From the NCBI GenBank assembly GCA_027604665.1, contig JADGIZ010000084.1, positions 1-28,021 on the forward strand: a DNA stretch of 28,021 nt, in the 5' to 3' direction. Shown piece by piece: positions 1 to 10,131 of the stretch. The translations under genes and the position numbers were made by a program. The notes below the pieces were generated by a model. It searched no databases. It was given only the letters and a program-made list of their open reading frames with translations, and was not told where the DNA came from. This DNA is from Polyrhizophydium stewartii. Its lineage: Eukaryota > Chytridiomycota > Chytridiomycetes > Rhizophydiales. Position 1 is the first letter of the stretch, and every line of letters starts with the position of its first letter.

Positions 1-60
1 CCACTCGAGCTCACGCCTGCGGTGCCGCGCTTCTCCCCCGCGGCCTCGTATGGACTGCAG

Positions 61-3000
61 CCTGTGCTCAGGCCCTCGGTTCGCCCGATCCCGCGACTCG
101 CCAGTATGGACTCGCCTCGCTGTCCCCGGTCTTTCCAGGCCTCGCCTCTGCCGCCGCCAAGGATGCCGGCGCCCTCGGCCAGATCGTGCAGCGGTGCATC
201 CTTGTTCTCGAGCAGTCGACGCAAAGTTTTGCCATCATGTGGGTCGGCGGGTACCTCAAGAAACTCATCGCGACTCAGCAGTCACAAATTCCGCTGGCAG
301 ATCTCGTCGCCATCAGTGAGCTCGTCCCCGCCCGCCCTCAGCATGTGCACCGTCGCTGACTTGCCGCAAACAGACAACACCGTCATCCGGCGCATCTCGC
401 AGCCGTCTTTCTCGGGTGGAAGAGCCTCGCTCAACGTCCTCTGCAGTATCTCGGCCGCCGTCACCGTCCTTGGCTGGGGCCGCTCGGAGGAGGTTTTCGC
501 AAATGCACTCTTGCCGGTGTGTTGGATTCGCGACAGGGGGTCCGAGAAACCACGCAAGCGGACTCGCGGGCAGCTGACGCTGTTTGCGCAGTCCGACGGA
601 ACAAGCTACCCTCAGAACGCGTGGGTGCTACTGCTGCAAGCCGTCGTTCAGGAGATGAGCCAGGAAAAGTCGATTCTCAAGGGCTTCCCAAAACACCGCA
701 AGACAGGTGAGAGTGCCCTGTCCCTGACCGCATACTGCCTCTCGCTCTGACGCCTGTTCCGGCTGTAAACAGCGGTCAGCTTCCGGGATAGTCACCTGCT
801 CTCTATCTTTCGCGGAGGATCCCAGATGTTCCGAGACTCGGCCGCATCCGGTGAGGCATGCCCCGAACCGGAGGCTTACGTCGGTCGCTTCCGCCGACGC
901 CGCTGACTTGTCTGCGGATTCCCATAGGCACACTCGCTCAGCAGCCCTCATTCGCGCGCAACCTGCTCTTGCTGCTTATCGAGTGTCTGTCTTTTGACTT
1001 CATTGGCATCAACCCGGACGAGTCTTCCGACGACCAAGGCTCGGTGCACGTGAGAGCCTTGTTCTTACGCCGCCCTGCTGCAGATGCAAATGCAGCCGTG
1101 CTCACTCTCATGAACCGATTCGCAGATTCCAACAAATTGGAAAGAGGACATCCAAGACCAGATGTTTCTGAGCGTCCTGTGCAACTCGCTGATCAGCGTC
1201 CCGGACTGCCAGCCCGAGGTGACGCGGCTTGGCACTGATTCCGTAGTTCTTTCATGCAGTCCGGCTGACATTTGTTCATGGCTCGCACATGGCTCCGTAT
1301 TGGAATATCCTGCAGATCCTCGACACACTAGCGTCAATCTTTTGCACGAGGCGGTCTTTGTTCTCCGACTCGGAGCGCGAGCAGTTTACGGCCACCAACC
1401 TGCAAGTCCTGCGCGACATCCTCAACTTCTTTGACAGCCTTTCAGAGGACGGCCAACATAGTAAGCTTGTGGCTGCCGGCGTGGTCGCGTTTCCGCCAAG
1501 GCTTTCTGTGCTTACCATCGCAACGCCATGCGCACCCCAGGGCTTTACCGTCTCATCTCGCGCTTCCTATCAGTGTATTCGTCCGACGCGCTCAAGAGCG
1601 CAAACGGCGAGGAGTTCGTGCGGCTGTTTATGGCTCGCTCAGTATCCTCCATGTGCGCCACATAATATGCTGGCTGTTTTGTTCGCATACAGCTTTGATA
1701 CTAACTCGGCATCTTTGTGTAGCCCGGCTTGGCACGACGCCCAGATAATCCATATTGTGCAGGCATGGAATCGGCTCGTCGACTCGTCTGGTAGCGCGGC
1801 ATCCGATCTCGGCACAAAATATGGACCCTATGTTGTAGCGGTTGCCCAAGCTCTTATTCGGTTCGATGGGAGTGCGCTGGGTGTGGACTCGAGTCAACTG
1901 TCGCGTATTGGATGAGTCCTTTGGTTTGTTGACCAACCTTTGATCTCGCAGAGTTTGGCCGCGATTCCGAGGAGCTTCTCAGCCAAGTCCTCGACTCATG
2001 CGCGAACGTCATTCGCTTTGACTACGCCAACGTGGCAGACATGCTGAGCGAGCGCTTCAAGTCCTCGGCCAATGCATTCATCTCGGGAAGCCCTGGCCCA
2101 GAGCGCAGTGATTCAGCCGCACTTTCGTGCTCGTGGCCCACGCTTCTGATTGCCGCCGTCATTGGCGCACGGTAAGTTGGATTGTTCGCTTCCTGCGCCC
2201 CGACCGCTGTGCGAAGAAGCCGAATGTTAACTATCCGCATCTAGCGCCCCCTACCAGGTGAACTGCGTTTAAAATGACTCACGCCGAAGCTGATGGCGGC
2301 TCTACTCGGCATGTTGTGCTGATTGCCGACTGCACCGCCGAGCAGAGCACCGAAGAGCAAGACCAGATCGACGCTCGACTTGCAGCTCTCCTGTTTGAGG
2401 CGCGCAGATCGCGCTTGTGCTGGTGCATTTCATGCCAAGCTGACCATGGCAATCGCCGTACGATCCCAGCTATCAAGCATGGATCTGATTAATACAGCCA
2501 ATCGGGTAAGTGCGATTTTGCGACGTTCCATGCCGACCAGCACAGTAGTGGCTGGAGCTCTAGTCCCCATACTGACATGTGTTGGTGCAGGGCACGCTTT
2601 TTCGCGACGAGCTCGAGCTTAGCTTGATTTACTTTGCGCTTCAGTTCAAGCGCAGTTATCTCTGTATGTTGCAGACTCGAGCGTTTCGAGTGCCTCCACG
2701 TGTCTGCTGCTGACAAAGCACGACATACAAGGCGACACGGGCTCTCGCCGCGCGGCTCTATTTGAGACCGTCGCGCAGTACTGCAGCATCAGCAGCCAGG
2801 ATCAGGCGACGATCTCCATCTTTGACAAGCTGTGAGTCTCGGAAGCACGCGACCTTGGGCTGGGCAGCAGTCCAATCCCTGACCTTGCTTTCTCTACCAT
2901 GCTGGAAGTCTGGTCAATCTTCGCTTTGCGACATCGTCGCTCGTGCTCGAGAAGACAATGGAAGCCTTCACGGACTTCACAAGCGGGTGCGTGCGTGATC

Positions 3001-5157
3001 GCGATATCACATAGAGTACTGCGGAGCTTCACGTGCGATATTCAATGCTCATGGATCGCTATATTGGTTCGTTCTGCAATCCAGATCTGTCACGTCCAAG
3101 ATGCTCAAGAAGAGCCAGGTCATCATATTTCTTGTGCAGAACCATTCATCCGAACACTTTTCGCGGATAACGGACCAGAAGTTGCTTCAGCAGGTGTGCA
3201 CGGCGCATTCTCTCTTTGACCGTTGATTCGCACCAGCGATTTAAAGAGATTGCTGATCTGCGAGTCACCTTTCTCGTGCTGCAGTTCTTTGCAGGCATCA
3301 CCAAGCTGCTGATCCTCGAAAGCGACGAGTCGTTTGACAAGGAGCTCTACATTTTCCTGGCGCCGCTTCAGACCAACATCGAGCAGTACAAAGGCATGAG
3401 TGACTCGGAGCTGCTCGAGCCAGTAGTCCGCGCCGAAATATGCAAGCTTTTTCGGAAACTGAGGCAGGCACCAGTTGAGAGGCTGTGGGTGCGCCGCCTT
3501 GCTGGCTGACGCGCAAACGCTTCTCAGGGCCATCATGAGCGTCTTTGTCGCCAAAAAGCACTTCCAGCCGTTCTTTGAGTGGATATATCCTTTTCATTTG
3601 ACATGCTTGCATGCTCCGTGCCTTTGCCGCCTCTGCTGCGTTCCATGACCTCTGTGCACTATGCCGAATCTGCTGCTGTTTCAGCGCTTTGCGGTCCTCG
3701 CGCACAGCCTGGACGACAATGTTGCTGCCTTGCGCTTTTTCCACGAATTTGTCTGGAACAAGTCAGGCCGCCTCAACTTTGACGTCAACTCTGCGTCCGG
3801 GTAAGAACAGCGCTGCTTGGGTCGATTGTCATCGACGCTGCTCCCAGGATCGATTTGCTGACTCGCGCCGCCAGAGTTGTCATTTTTCGCGAGGTCAGCC
3901 AGGTTGCCAACGAGATAGGTGCGGCTCCAGTATCGCAGACATCAGGCACCTGCTTCAGCCCCGTCGGCTGACCGGTGCTTTCGCACCCTATATCAGGACT
4001 GGCCCTTATCAAGTCTGATCTCGCGTCAATCCCAGAGTCTCAGTACTGGCCCAAGGTGTTCAAGCGCATCTCCATCATCCTGTGCGCCATACGCTCTCTG
4101 ATATTGTGCCCGCATGCAACTGGCCCTGGCTCACACCACAAGCATAGCAACCTGCTCAAGAACATCCTCGGCGGGCGCTATGTGTGCTTTGGCGTCTTTG
4201 CGCTCTACAACGACCCTGTCCTTGCAAACACGCTTTCGGTTATGTTTGGCCTCTCGCGTTTCATCGAGGCCCGGTATCTGCTGGCGAGTCGGGTGCTCTT
4301 GTGCCCGGCATATACGGCCGCATTGGCTGACACGCTTTGTTCTTCAAACCACAAAGGAGTTTGACAAACTCGGGGCGGTCAGTGGCGGACGCAGTGCCGC
4401 AGCAACGTGCTCTCATCCGGACCGGATAAGTGCTGATTGAGGGCTGGCCACCTTGCAGGCGTTCCTTGGCGTCTGGGCAGTATTTACGGGCGAGCAGCTG
4501 ATGCTCGTTGAGGACCTTGACATCGAAACCTTTTCGCACGTGCTCGAGTGCTGCAACGTTGCTCTGCATTCGTCAGATATCCTTTTTCCTTGCGCTGCGA
4601 TGTTTGTGCTTGTCTCGCCGGCTGCGCGCCGTGCTCCGCTGCCCAAAGGCTGCGATACTTGACCTCTCTGCACACTCGCTCGTGTCCTCGCAGGCGTGCA
4701 CCATCATCGACAACATCTTCACGCACGTGTGCCAGCGTCACATTCGCGGCAAGGCACCTGACGTTATCTTTGCGCGCGTGCAGCAGACGGCGCACCACTG
4801 CCGCGCGCTGCTTGCGACGCTCTTTGACAAGCTGGTCAACGAGGATCCGCCGAATCAGTGGTCCATGACCCGCCCGCTGCTTCCGCTTGTGCTCCTGTTC
4901 TCGGACTTTTTCCAGAGCTACGTCGAGCAGCTGATTGCGGAGCAGCGGTCGCAGAACCAAGAAGCTTTTGGCAACGTGAGCGTGACTCGCGCAGTGCGAG
5001 CGACAGCGCAGTGTGCTGACTGGCGCGTCGGCAGGCGATCTTGTCTGTGATGGAGGGCGTGACGCTGTCGCTCGAAACGCGCAATCGCGATCGCTTTACG
5101 ACCAACGTCTCGCATGTGCGCCGCCGCATTCTGCTCGAGGCGAGCTCGCCGTCGTAG
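61..5157 (+). CDS. XPO7: Exportin-7 (RanBP16-type karyopherin-beta), 5' partial, 26 exons
   Basis: Nuclear export receptor that works with Ran-GTP. Conserved blocks run in family order: FDFIGINPDESSDD (about 990-1035), RRSLFSDSERE (1350), HSSEHFSRITDQ (3150), FFEWI (3570), GGRYVCFGVF (4170), NQWSMTRPLL (4850) and the C-terminal ETRNRDRFTTNVSHVRRR. The hand-built exons are 61-315, 374-516, 592-706, 773-850, 928-1049, 1126-1218, 1316-1460, 1541-1652, 1723-1904, 1952-2171, 2245-2257, 2346-2416, 2478-2505, 2591-2663, 2732-2831, 2909-2986, 3085-3193, 3237-3463, 3528-3584, 3660-3800, 3875-3918, 3997-4292, 4357-4377, 4459-4576, 4674-4975 and 5035-5157. All phases close. About 1,088 residues are visible, near the family length, and roughly the first 15 lie left of the window; position 59-60 looks like an acceptor. 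The least certain joints are 2417-2477 and 3464-3527. Two introns look U12-type (AT-AC). Identity is very likely; exact edges are inference. Confidence 0.9.
2245..2257 (+). other. 13-nt microexon in exportin-7
   Basis: The bases CGCCCCCTACCAG lie between an acceptor at 2243-2244 (preceded by GTTAACT) and a donor at 2258. They supply APYQ between VIGAR and STEEQDQID and fix the phase (2 in, 0 out). Animal XPO7 has a comparable GGR...EEQD segment here. Without this exon the flanking exons do not join in frame. Confidence 0.7.
3585..3659 (+). other. Candidate U12-type AT-AC intron 1 in exportin-7
   Basis: The intron begins ATATCCTTTT, the minor-spliceosome 5' consensus. It has TTCCATGAC at 3641-3649 (8 of 9 to the TTCCTTGAC branch consensus) and ends GCAC, with the branch A 11 nt before the last intron base. 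Removing 75 nt joins FFEWI to MPNLLLFQR in frame and restores the conserved block that ends GRLNFDV. The only nearby GT donor (3618) paired with the next AG (3694-3695) gives the wrong frame. Caveat: the join lacks a four-residue YPxY element found in relatives, and the donor could partly encode IYPF. Confidence 0.65.
4577..4673 (+). other. Candidate U12-type AT-AC intron 2 in exportin-7
   Basis: The intron begins ATATCCTTTTT, has ATACTTGAC at 4655-4663 (7 of 9 to the U12 branch consensus, branch A 11 nt before the end) and ends GCAC. Removing 97 nt joins ALHSSD to SLVSSQACTIID in phase, with the same residue spacing between the two aspartates as in animal XPO7. A GT-AG alternative (donor near 4606, acceptor near 4694) is in frame but adds three residues. 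Confidence 0.7.
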
Positions 5158-5226
5158 GCGCCGGCGCCAATGAATCCGCTTTGAGCATCGCGCAGTCGCC
5201 GTTTTTTCTTTGCCGGCGACACGGCG

Positions 5227-6391
5227 ATGGACGAGGACCGCGAGGCGTCGAGGCTCTGGCGCGTGTACAAAACCGTCCACGAGATGGTCAGCCATCGCGG
5301 CTACATGGTGTCCAAGGCCGAGCTGGAATTGTCCTTGGATGAGTTCCGGCAGCAGTACACAAAGAACGGCTTCATCGAGTGCGTCGGCCCCCTGCGCAGC
5401 CGCCGTCGCCGCCGCCTCTGCCGCCGCTGCCGTCAGCGTGTCTGACGCACGAGCCGGTCCAACCCTGCCTCGCCTGCCTGCGTGCGCCTCGCCTGCGGTG
5501 CGCCAACACCGTGTCGTCCGCACCCGCGAACGGGCGTGCAATCGCGCACATGCGTCGCTGCGCCGGCTGTGCGCGGCTGCAGCCGCCAGAGCCTGACGTT
5601 CCTGGTCCAGCACTCGACCTCGCCCGGCGATCAGCTGCTCGTCTTCTTCACCGACGAGGACTCTGTTGGCATCAAGCCCATCAAGAAGTGAGCCGCGCCG
5701 GCTGCGCAGCCCACCTCTGCGCTGCCGCCGCTCGGTGCTTCCCTGCGCAGCTCTGCGGCCCTGGCCGCACCGCGCCGCGCGGCTCTGCACCCAGGAGTCG
5801 ACCGCTGACGCGGACCAGAATCTGCGAGCGAATGATCATGCAGAACATCCTCAAGGGCATTCTCATATACAAAAAGTCGCTCACGCCGTCCGCAAACAAG
5901 GTACGCCTCGCTGCTTGATGCGGATGCGCGGTACGCTGTTCTCGTGGCTTCTGGCTAACTGGATACTCGATTTCTCGACCAGGTCGTGCAGGAAATGTCC
6001 AACAAGTACCAGCTCGAACTCTTCCAGGAGTCGGAGCTGCTAGTCAACATCACGCAGCACATGCTCGTGCCCGTGCATGAGGTGCTCACTCCAGAAGAGA
6101 AAAAGACGCTTCTCGCAAGATAGTGCGTCTGCCGGCCTCGGGTCGTCCAGAGCGTTGGCCTGTTGCTGATTGCTCGCTGCCTGCTCGCTGCCTGCTCGCT
6201 GGCTGATTGCTTGCCGACTTGCGCGCCTTCTTTTCACTCGCCGCAGCCGTCTCAAGGAGACCCAGCTGCCTCGGATCCAGCCGTCTGACCCGGTCGCCCG
6301 CTACTTTGGCTTGAAGCGCGGCCAGGTTGTCAAGATCATCCGTCCGAGCGAAACGGCTGGAAAATACGTCACGTACCGCCTGTGCTTCTGA
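5227..6391 (+). CDS. RPB5: DNA-directed RNA polymerases I, II and III subunit RPABC1
   Basis: Shared subunit of the three nuclear RNA polymerases, forming part of the lower jaw. Five exons: 5227-5378, 5583-5687, 5819-5900, 5983-6122 and 6247-6391, giving 207 residues against about 210 in the family. The N-terminal jaw domain starts [20 protein letters not shown]. The C-terminal assembly domain holds [20 protein letters not shown] and then [19 protein letters not shown], which is nearly invariant in eukaryotes. The ATG is the only one giving the usual N-terminus. It lies 69 bp after the exportin-7 stop, so its promoter must be very short or lie inside that gene. Intron 1 (204 nt) is longer than usual here. 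The last intron contains short TGCTCGCTGCC repeats with no evident function. Confidence 0.95.
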
Positions 6392-6635
6392 AGGGCCGCC
6401 GCCAGCATCCACAGCTTGCATCTGCGCAGTTGCCAATGGCGCCTTTTGTTCACGCCTGAGTTGATTAAACGCAGCGCACTGCGCCATTATCGTGCCCTCA
6501 GCGGGTCGTGTTGCACCACCAAGAGCGTCTCGCTCGGGCGAGGCGGTGGTTCGGGATGCGGGCCGGCTACCGCATGTGCGATCCGCTGCGTCGGTTGAAC
6601 CGGGCTCGAGGGTGCGATCCATCTTTCCCCAAAAG

Positions 6636-7821
6636 ATGCTCGTCGCTCGCTTGTCCCGCGCCGCGGCCAGGCACGCCGGCTCTCGCGGTGTGTCCGCGGT
6701 GTCGGCCGGTGCCGCCGCTGCCCGGCCGCGCGCATGCATGCTCCACGCATCGACAATCAAGCCGCCCATGTTCGAGCCGCACCACCTGCCGCTAGCACTC
6801 GGCGCTGTCGTCGCCGTCGGTGCGCTCGTGGCGACAAATGTCTTCATGCTGTCCGACGTCAAAAAAACCCCAAAGCCCGTGGAGGCATCTCCAACCGCCT
6901 TTCGCGAAGCGCCGGTCGTCAGCGTCGCCCGCGAGTCGGGAGACACTTGCCGCCTCAGGGTGGCCGCCAAAGTCGCCAATGCGATGCCCCCGAACACGGG
7001 CATTTTCCACGTCATTGTCAAGGACGACTCGTGCCAGATCGCCCGCCCATACTCGCCCATCAGCCACTCGGAGAACCACATTGAGCTGCTCGTCAAGCGC
7101 TACGAGCTCGGCACCGTCAGCAGGCACATTCACTCGCTCGCTCCGGGCGACAAAATGCACATTCGCGGGCCGCTGCTCACGCTGCCGTACAAACAAAACC
7201 TTGTTGAGAGAATGGGAATGGTACGTGCATCCCAGCCTTCGCAAGTGACGCACAGCCCTCTGCTGACCAGTCGACCCCCTTGCCCGCCAGATTGCCGGCG
7301 GAACTGGCATCGCGCCCATGCTGCAGCTCATCAACCGGATCCTCGATGACCCGCTCGACCTCACGCATATCAGCTTGGTCTATGCCAGCCGCACGCCCGA
7401 GGACATTATCGCCAAGGCCGACCTGGATCGCCTCCAGCAAGCGCACCCGGAACAGCTGAGCATCACGTATCTGGCGGACCGTCCGTCTGCGGCTGCAGTA
7501 CCGCAGGACGTGCACATTGGCCCCATCAGCGCCTCTGTCCTCGCAAAGGCTCTGCCGGCCCCAACTCGCACGGACCCGCAGGCCAGACAGAAGCCAGAGC
7601 GGGCAAAGTTTCCGCTCGCCGTGTTGGTTTGTGGCCCAGAGGGGTGAGTACTTGGAGCGAAGCCCAAAGCGCGAATCGTCCTGACGCGGTCACTTTGCCT
7701 GCGCATCTGCAGCATGATCACCGCCGTGGCAGGCCCCAGGATTGCCGAGGACGTTCCAGGGCCGCTTGGGGGCATCCTCAAGGAAATGGGGTACGCGGAC
7801 CAGCAGGTCGTGAAGCTGTGA
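6636..7821 (+). CDS. Mitochondrial FAD/NAD(P)H reductase, cytochrome b5 reductase fold (Cyc2-like?)
   Basis: Three exons (6636-7220, 7291-7643, 7713-7821) encode 348 residues. The N-terminus is rich in Arg and Ala with almost no acids (MLVARLSRAAARHAGSRG), as in a mitochondrial presequence. A hydrophobic stretch follows at about residues 48-70. The FAD-binding motif RPYSPIS is near residue 132, GTVSRHIHSLAPGD follows, then the NAD-binding GGTGIAPM and the CGPEGM motif near the C-terminus. It should pass electrons from NAD(P)H through FAD at a mitochondrial membrane. The segment after the FAD motif (RGPLLTLPYKQN) lacks the usual GPxG pattern of MCR1-type b5 reductases and resembles fungal Cyc2, which helps cytochrome c heme attachment. 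Fold assignment is firm; the choice between Cyc2 and MCR1 is not. Confidence 0.82.
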
Positions 7822-7973
7822 TAGTCTGGGACATGCTGGCGCCTGCAGTCGTGGAGCAGCGCCGGCTGGGCATCACACAAATGTATTGGCATTATGGCGC
7901 CGACGCTGCGAGCGCTGGCGATGGCCTGCGGCGGGGATTCCAGAAGGCGCCGCGATCCAGGATGCGCGGGCAA

Positions 7974-8551
7974 TCACAGGCTCTTGGGCGTCGGGGCCTT
8001 GTAGGGCTCGAAGCGACCGCTCTTCATGACGCGGAGGACTTCCATGTACTGCAGGGCGAGCTCGCGGCAGTTCTGCATGTGGTTGACGCCCTCGCGCACA
8101 TAGCACCAGCGCAGCTTGTCCTTGAGGATGATGATCTCCTGGCCACGCACGAGCTGCTCTTTGAAGAACTCGTCGCGGCTCTTGATCACCGCGGCCCGGT
8201 CTGCTCTCGCAACGGCCGAGTGTCAGTCGCCCGAGTGCGCCATGAAGCCTCCTGGCCGCCGGCGCGCATGGGCGAGCGCAGGGCCCGGCGCTGCACGAGC
8301 GGTGCGCGCGCCTGTCGTGGCAGTGGGCCTGCGTCGTCGGCAGCAGCGTGGGCTCCCCGCACCGACTCACCAAACGGGTTGATGCTGTCGTCAATCTTGG
8401 GGGGCGGCGTGAGCTGCGGTTGCGGGCCACGGGCCGCACGGAAGCGGCCGCGCAGCACGTGGTCAGCGCTCGACAAGAGAGGCACCGCGGCGTCTGCACG
8501 CCGACGCGCGGCAGCGGCAGCCGCATGCCCGCCGTCGCTGGCTACCTGCAT
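7974..8551 (-). CDS. Complex I PDSW subunit (NDUFB10 / 12 kDa-type)
   Basis: Small accessory subunit of mitochondrial NADH:ubiquinone oxidoreductase, on the intermembrane-space side of the membrane arm. The last exon (8200-7974) encodes the PDSW-like segment RGQEIIILKDKLRWCYVREG, followed by a second cysteine in the CX11C arrangement seen in animal NDUFB10. A middle exon (8413-8371) gives LTPPPKIDDSINPF. The first exon, ATG CAG at 8551-8546 followed by GTAGCC, is inferred; its intron has GCTGAC before the acceptor. Joined, the protein is 91 residues. The start is the weak point: an ATG further upstream with the first intron retained would give a longer alanine-rich N-terminus. Convergent with the reductase gene, 152 bp between stops. 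Confidence 0.75.
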
Positions 8552-8963
8552 GGCCGAATCGCTTGCAGTCGCCGGGCACGGCCCGCTGCTCGACCTCATC
8601 CTCGCTGCGGGCGCGCCCATTGGCTGGAGGCAAGCGACAGGCGTCGCCGAGCCATTGGCCGCTCAAAAATTCGTAAACGGTACTTTTAATAAATTCTAAT
8701 CGCACTGCTGAGAGTGAGGCCGCTGCGCATCCGCCAGATGGCAGCCTCGGCAGCAGGCGTCGGCTCTGCTGTTTCCCTGCCGATATCTCGAGGCGGCAGT
8801 GGCAGCGGAAGCGCTGGGGCGGCGGTGGTCGGCCAAGGCGTGCACGGCTCGATGGCGACCAGGGATCGCAGTGGCGCTCGAGCGGCACGAACGGGGGGTC
8901 ACCGCATCGGGTTGTGGGTGCACTGAGCGTGTGCTGCCCGACGGCGATGGCGCTTTGGGCGGC
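8552..8963. other. 412-bp intergenic stretch
   Basis: No convincing gene on either strand. It holds the upstream side of the PDSW gene and the downstream side of the membrane-protein gene. The one notable feature is an AT-rich island at about 8665-8700 in otherwise GC-rich DNA, reading TTTATTAAAAG on the minus strand about 130 bp before the PDSW start. It could be a TATA-like or transcript-end element. Confidence 0.4.
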
Positions 8964-9879
8964 TCACTTTGGCGTCGAGTCCTGCGGCGTTGGCGGCATC
9001 GCAGGCGGAATCTGTGTCTGTGAGGAGGAGCCTTTCGTGGAGCTGCTGGCAGCATCGGCAGCCATCGCGCCGGCGTCGGGACCAGAGTCGCCTCCGCCTC
9101 CGTTGCTAGGGGCGGGCTGCTGCGCGAGCTCGAGCTCGAGTTCGAGCTGGCGGCGGCGCTCGTCGTCGTGGTCGCGCTTGAGCCGCGAGTACCTGCCGCA
9201 GCAAAAGTCGATGCACAGATCGAGGGCAAGGAAGAAGCCCGAGACGTATGCCAAGACAAAGAGGGTGATTGCCTGGCGCAGAATGACCCACTTGATGATG
9301 TTTCCGCCGTTCTGCGGTGTGGTGAGGCAGGCGGACGACAGGGGATGTGCGTTGCACAGGTTGATTGCCTCGACAAAGGCGGCGACGAGCAGCACCAGCT
9401 TGGCGACGGTGGACGCCAGCGACACGAGCGATACCTGGCGGCGCAGCATCTCCTCCTTGAAGCCGTACGGGTACAGCCGCAGGAACAACGCGCGCGAGCC
9501 GCCGACCAGCACTGCGAGGCCAAACAGCGCCAGGTTGGCGGGCCGGTTGCGGCGCAGGAAGGCCCTGCCTTGAACGAAGCAGAAGCCGCGGTCGAACAGG
9601 TGGGCTGGCCGGCGACGGGCCGTCGGGTGGGGCGTTTGGCAGAGGCGCCGTGCAGGCCGCCAGGGTCAGCCATCAAGGGCGACCGCCGGCAAGCTGGAGG
9701 TGGACGGCGGGCGAGAGCGGCGCACCGACAACGAACAGCACCAGCAGCACCTTGCCGCCGGCCGAGAACTCGCCCAGACCCATCATGACGGCCAAGAACG
9801 AGATGCTCGAGGCAAAGCGGGCCATGTTCAGCAGCATCAGCAGTACGTCGAAGACGAACGAGACTGTGCCGCGGGCCAT
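8964..9879 (-). CDS. Multi-pass membrane protein, possible PEX11-family
   Basis: Two exons (9879-9726, 9604-8964) encode 264 residues. The intron has donor GTGCGC, a GCTGAC branch near 9670 and acceptor CCAG. About five hydrophobic segments are visible: residues 7-32, 40-53, 75-88, 112-128 and 163-185. After the last one the tail is charged (ERRRQLELELELAQQ), then S, G, P and Q-rich. The order of elements (short amphipathic N-terminus, HLFDRGFCFVQGR, then RRNRPANLALFGLAVLVGG) resembles PEX11C-type peroxisome-division proteins, but no diagnostic motif is certain. The ATG at 9879 is the first in frame before the first hydrophobic segment. Coding is supported by the clean frame across the splice and by strong third-position GC. 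The family name is a guess. Confidence 0.6.
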
Positions 9880-10131
9880 TGCGGAGTGGAGTCTCGGGCC
9901 ACGTGGGTGTCTATTGTGCACGGGCCGGGCTGCGGCAAGTTGCGGCAAGAAGGCGGTGGGGCACAAAAGGCCGAGCGACACAGCCTGTGGCGCGGCAGAG
10001 AGTGGGACGCCGAGCAGAGGCAGCAGAGCGTCGCATGCACGGTTCATTACGCAGGCGGCGGGTGATTGGCTCGGGGCAAGCCAGCAGACTGTGCCGGCTG
10101 CGGTGGCGGGCCGCCATGGGTGGCTCGCGTG

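Noticed and set aside
1642..1722. GTATCCTCC as a third U12-type donor in exportin-7
   Set aside because: Its phase does not fit the next exon, and the intron has a major-type TACTAAC branch site. The GT at 1653 gives the conserved join instead.
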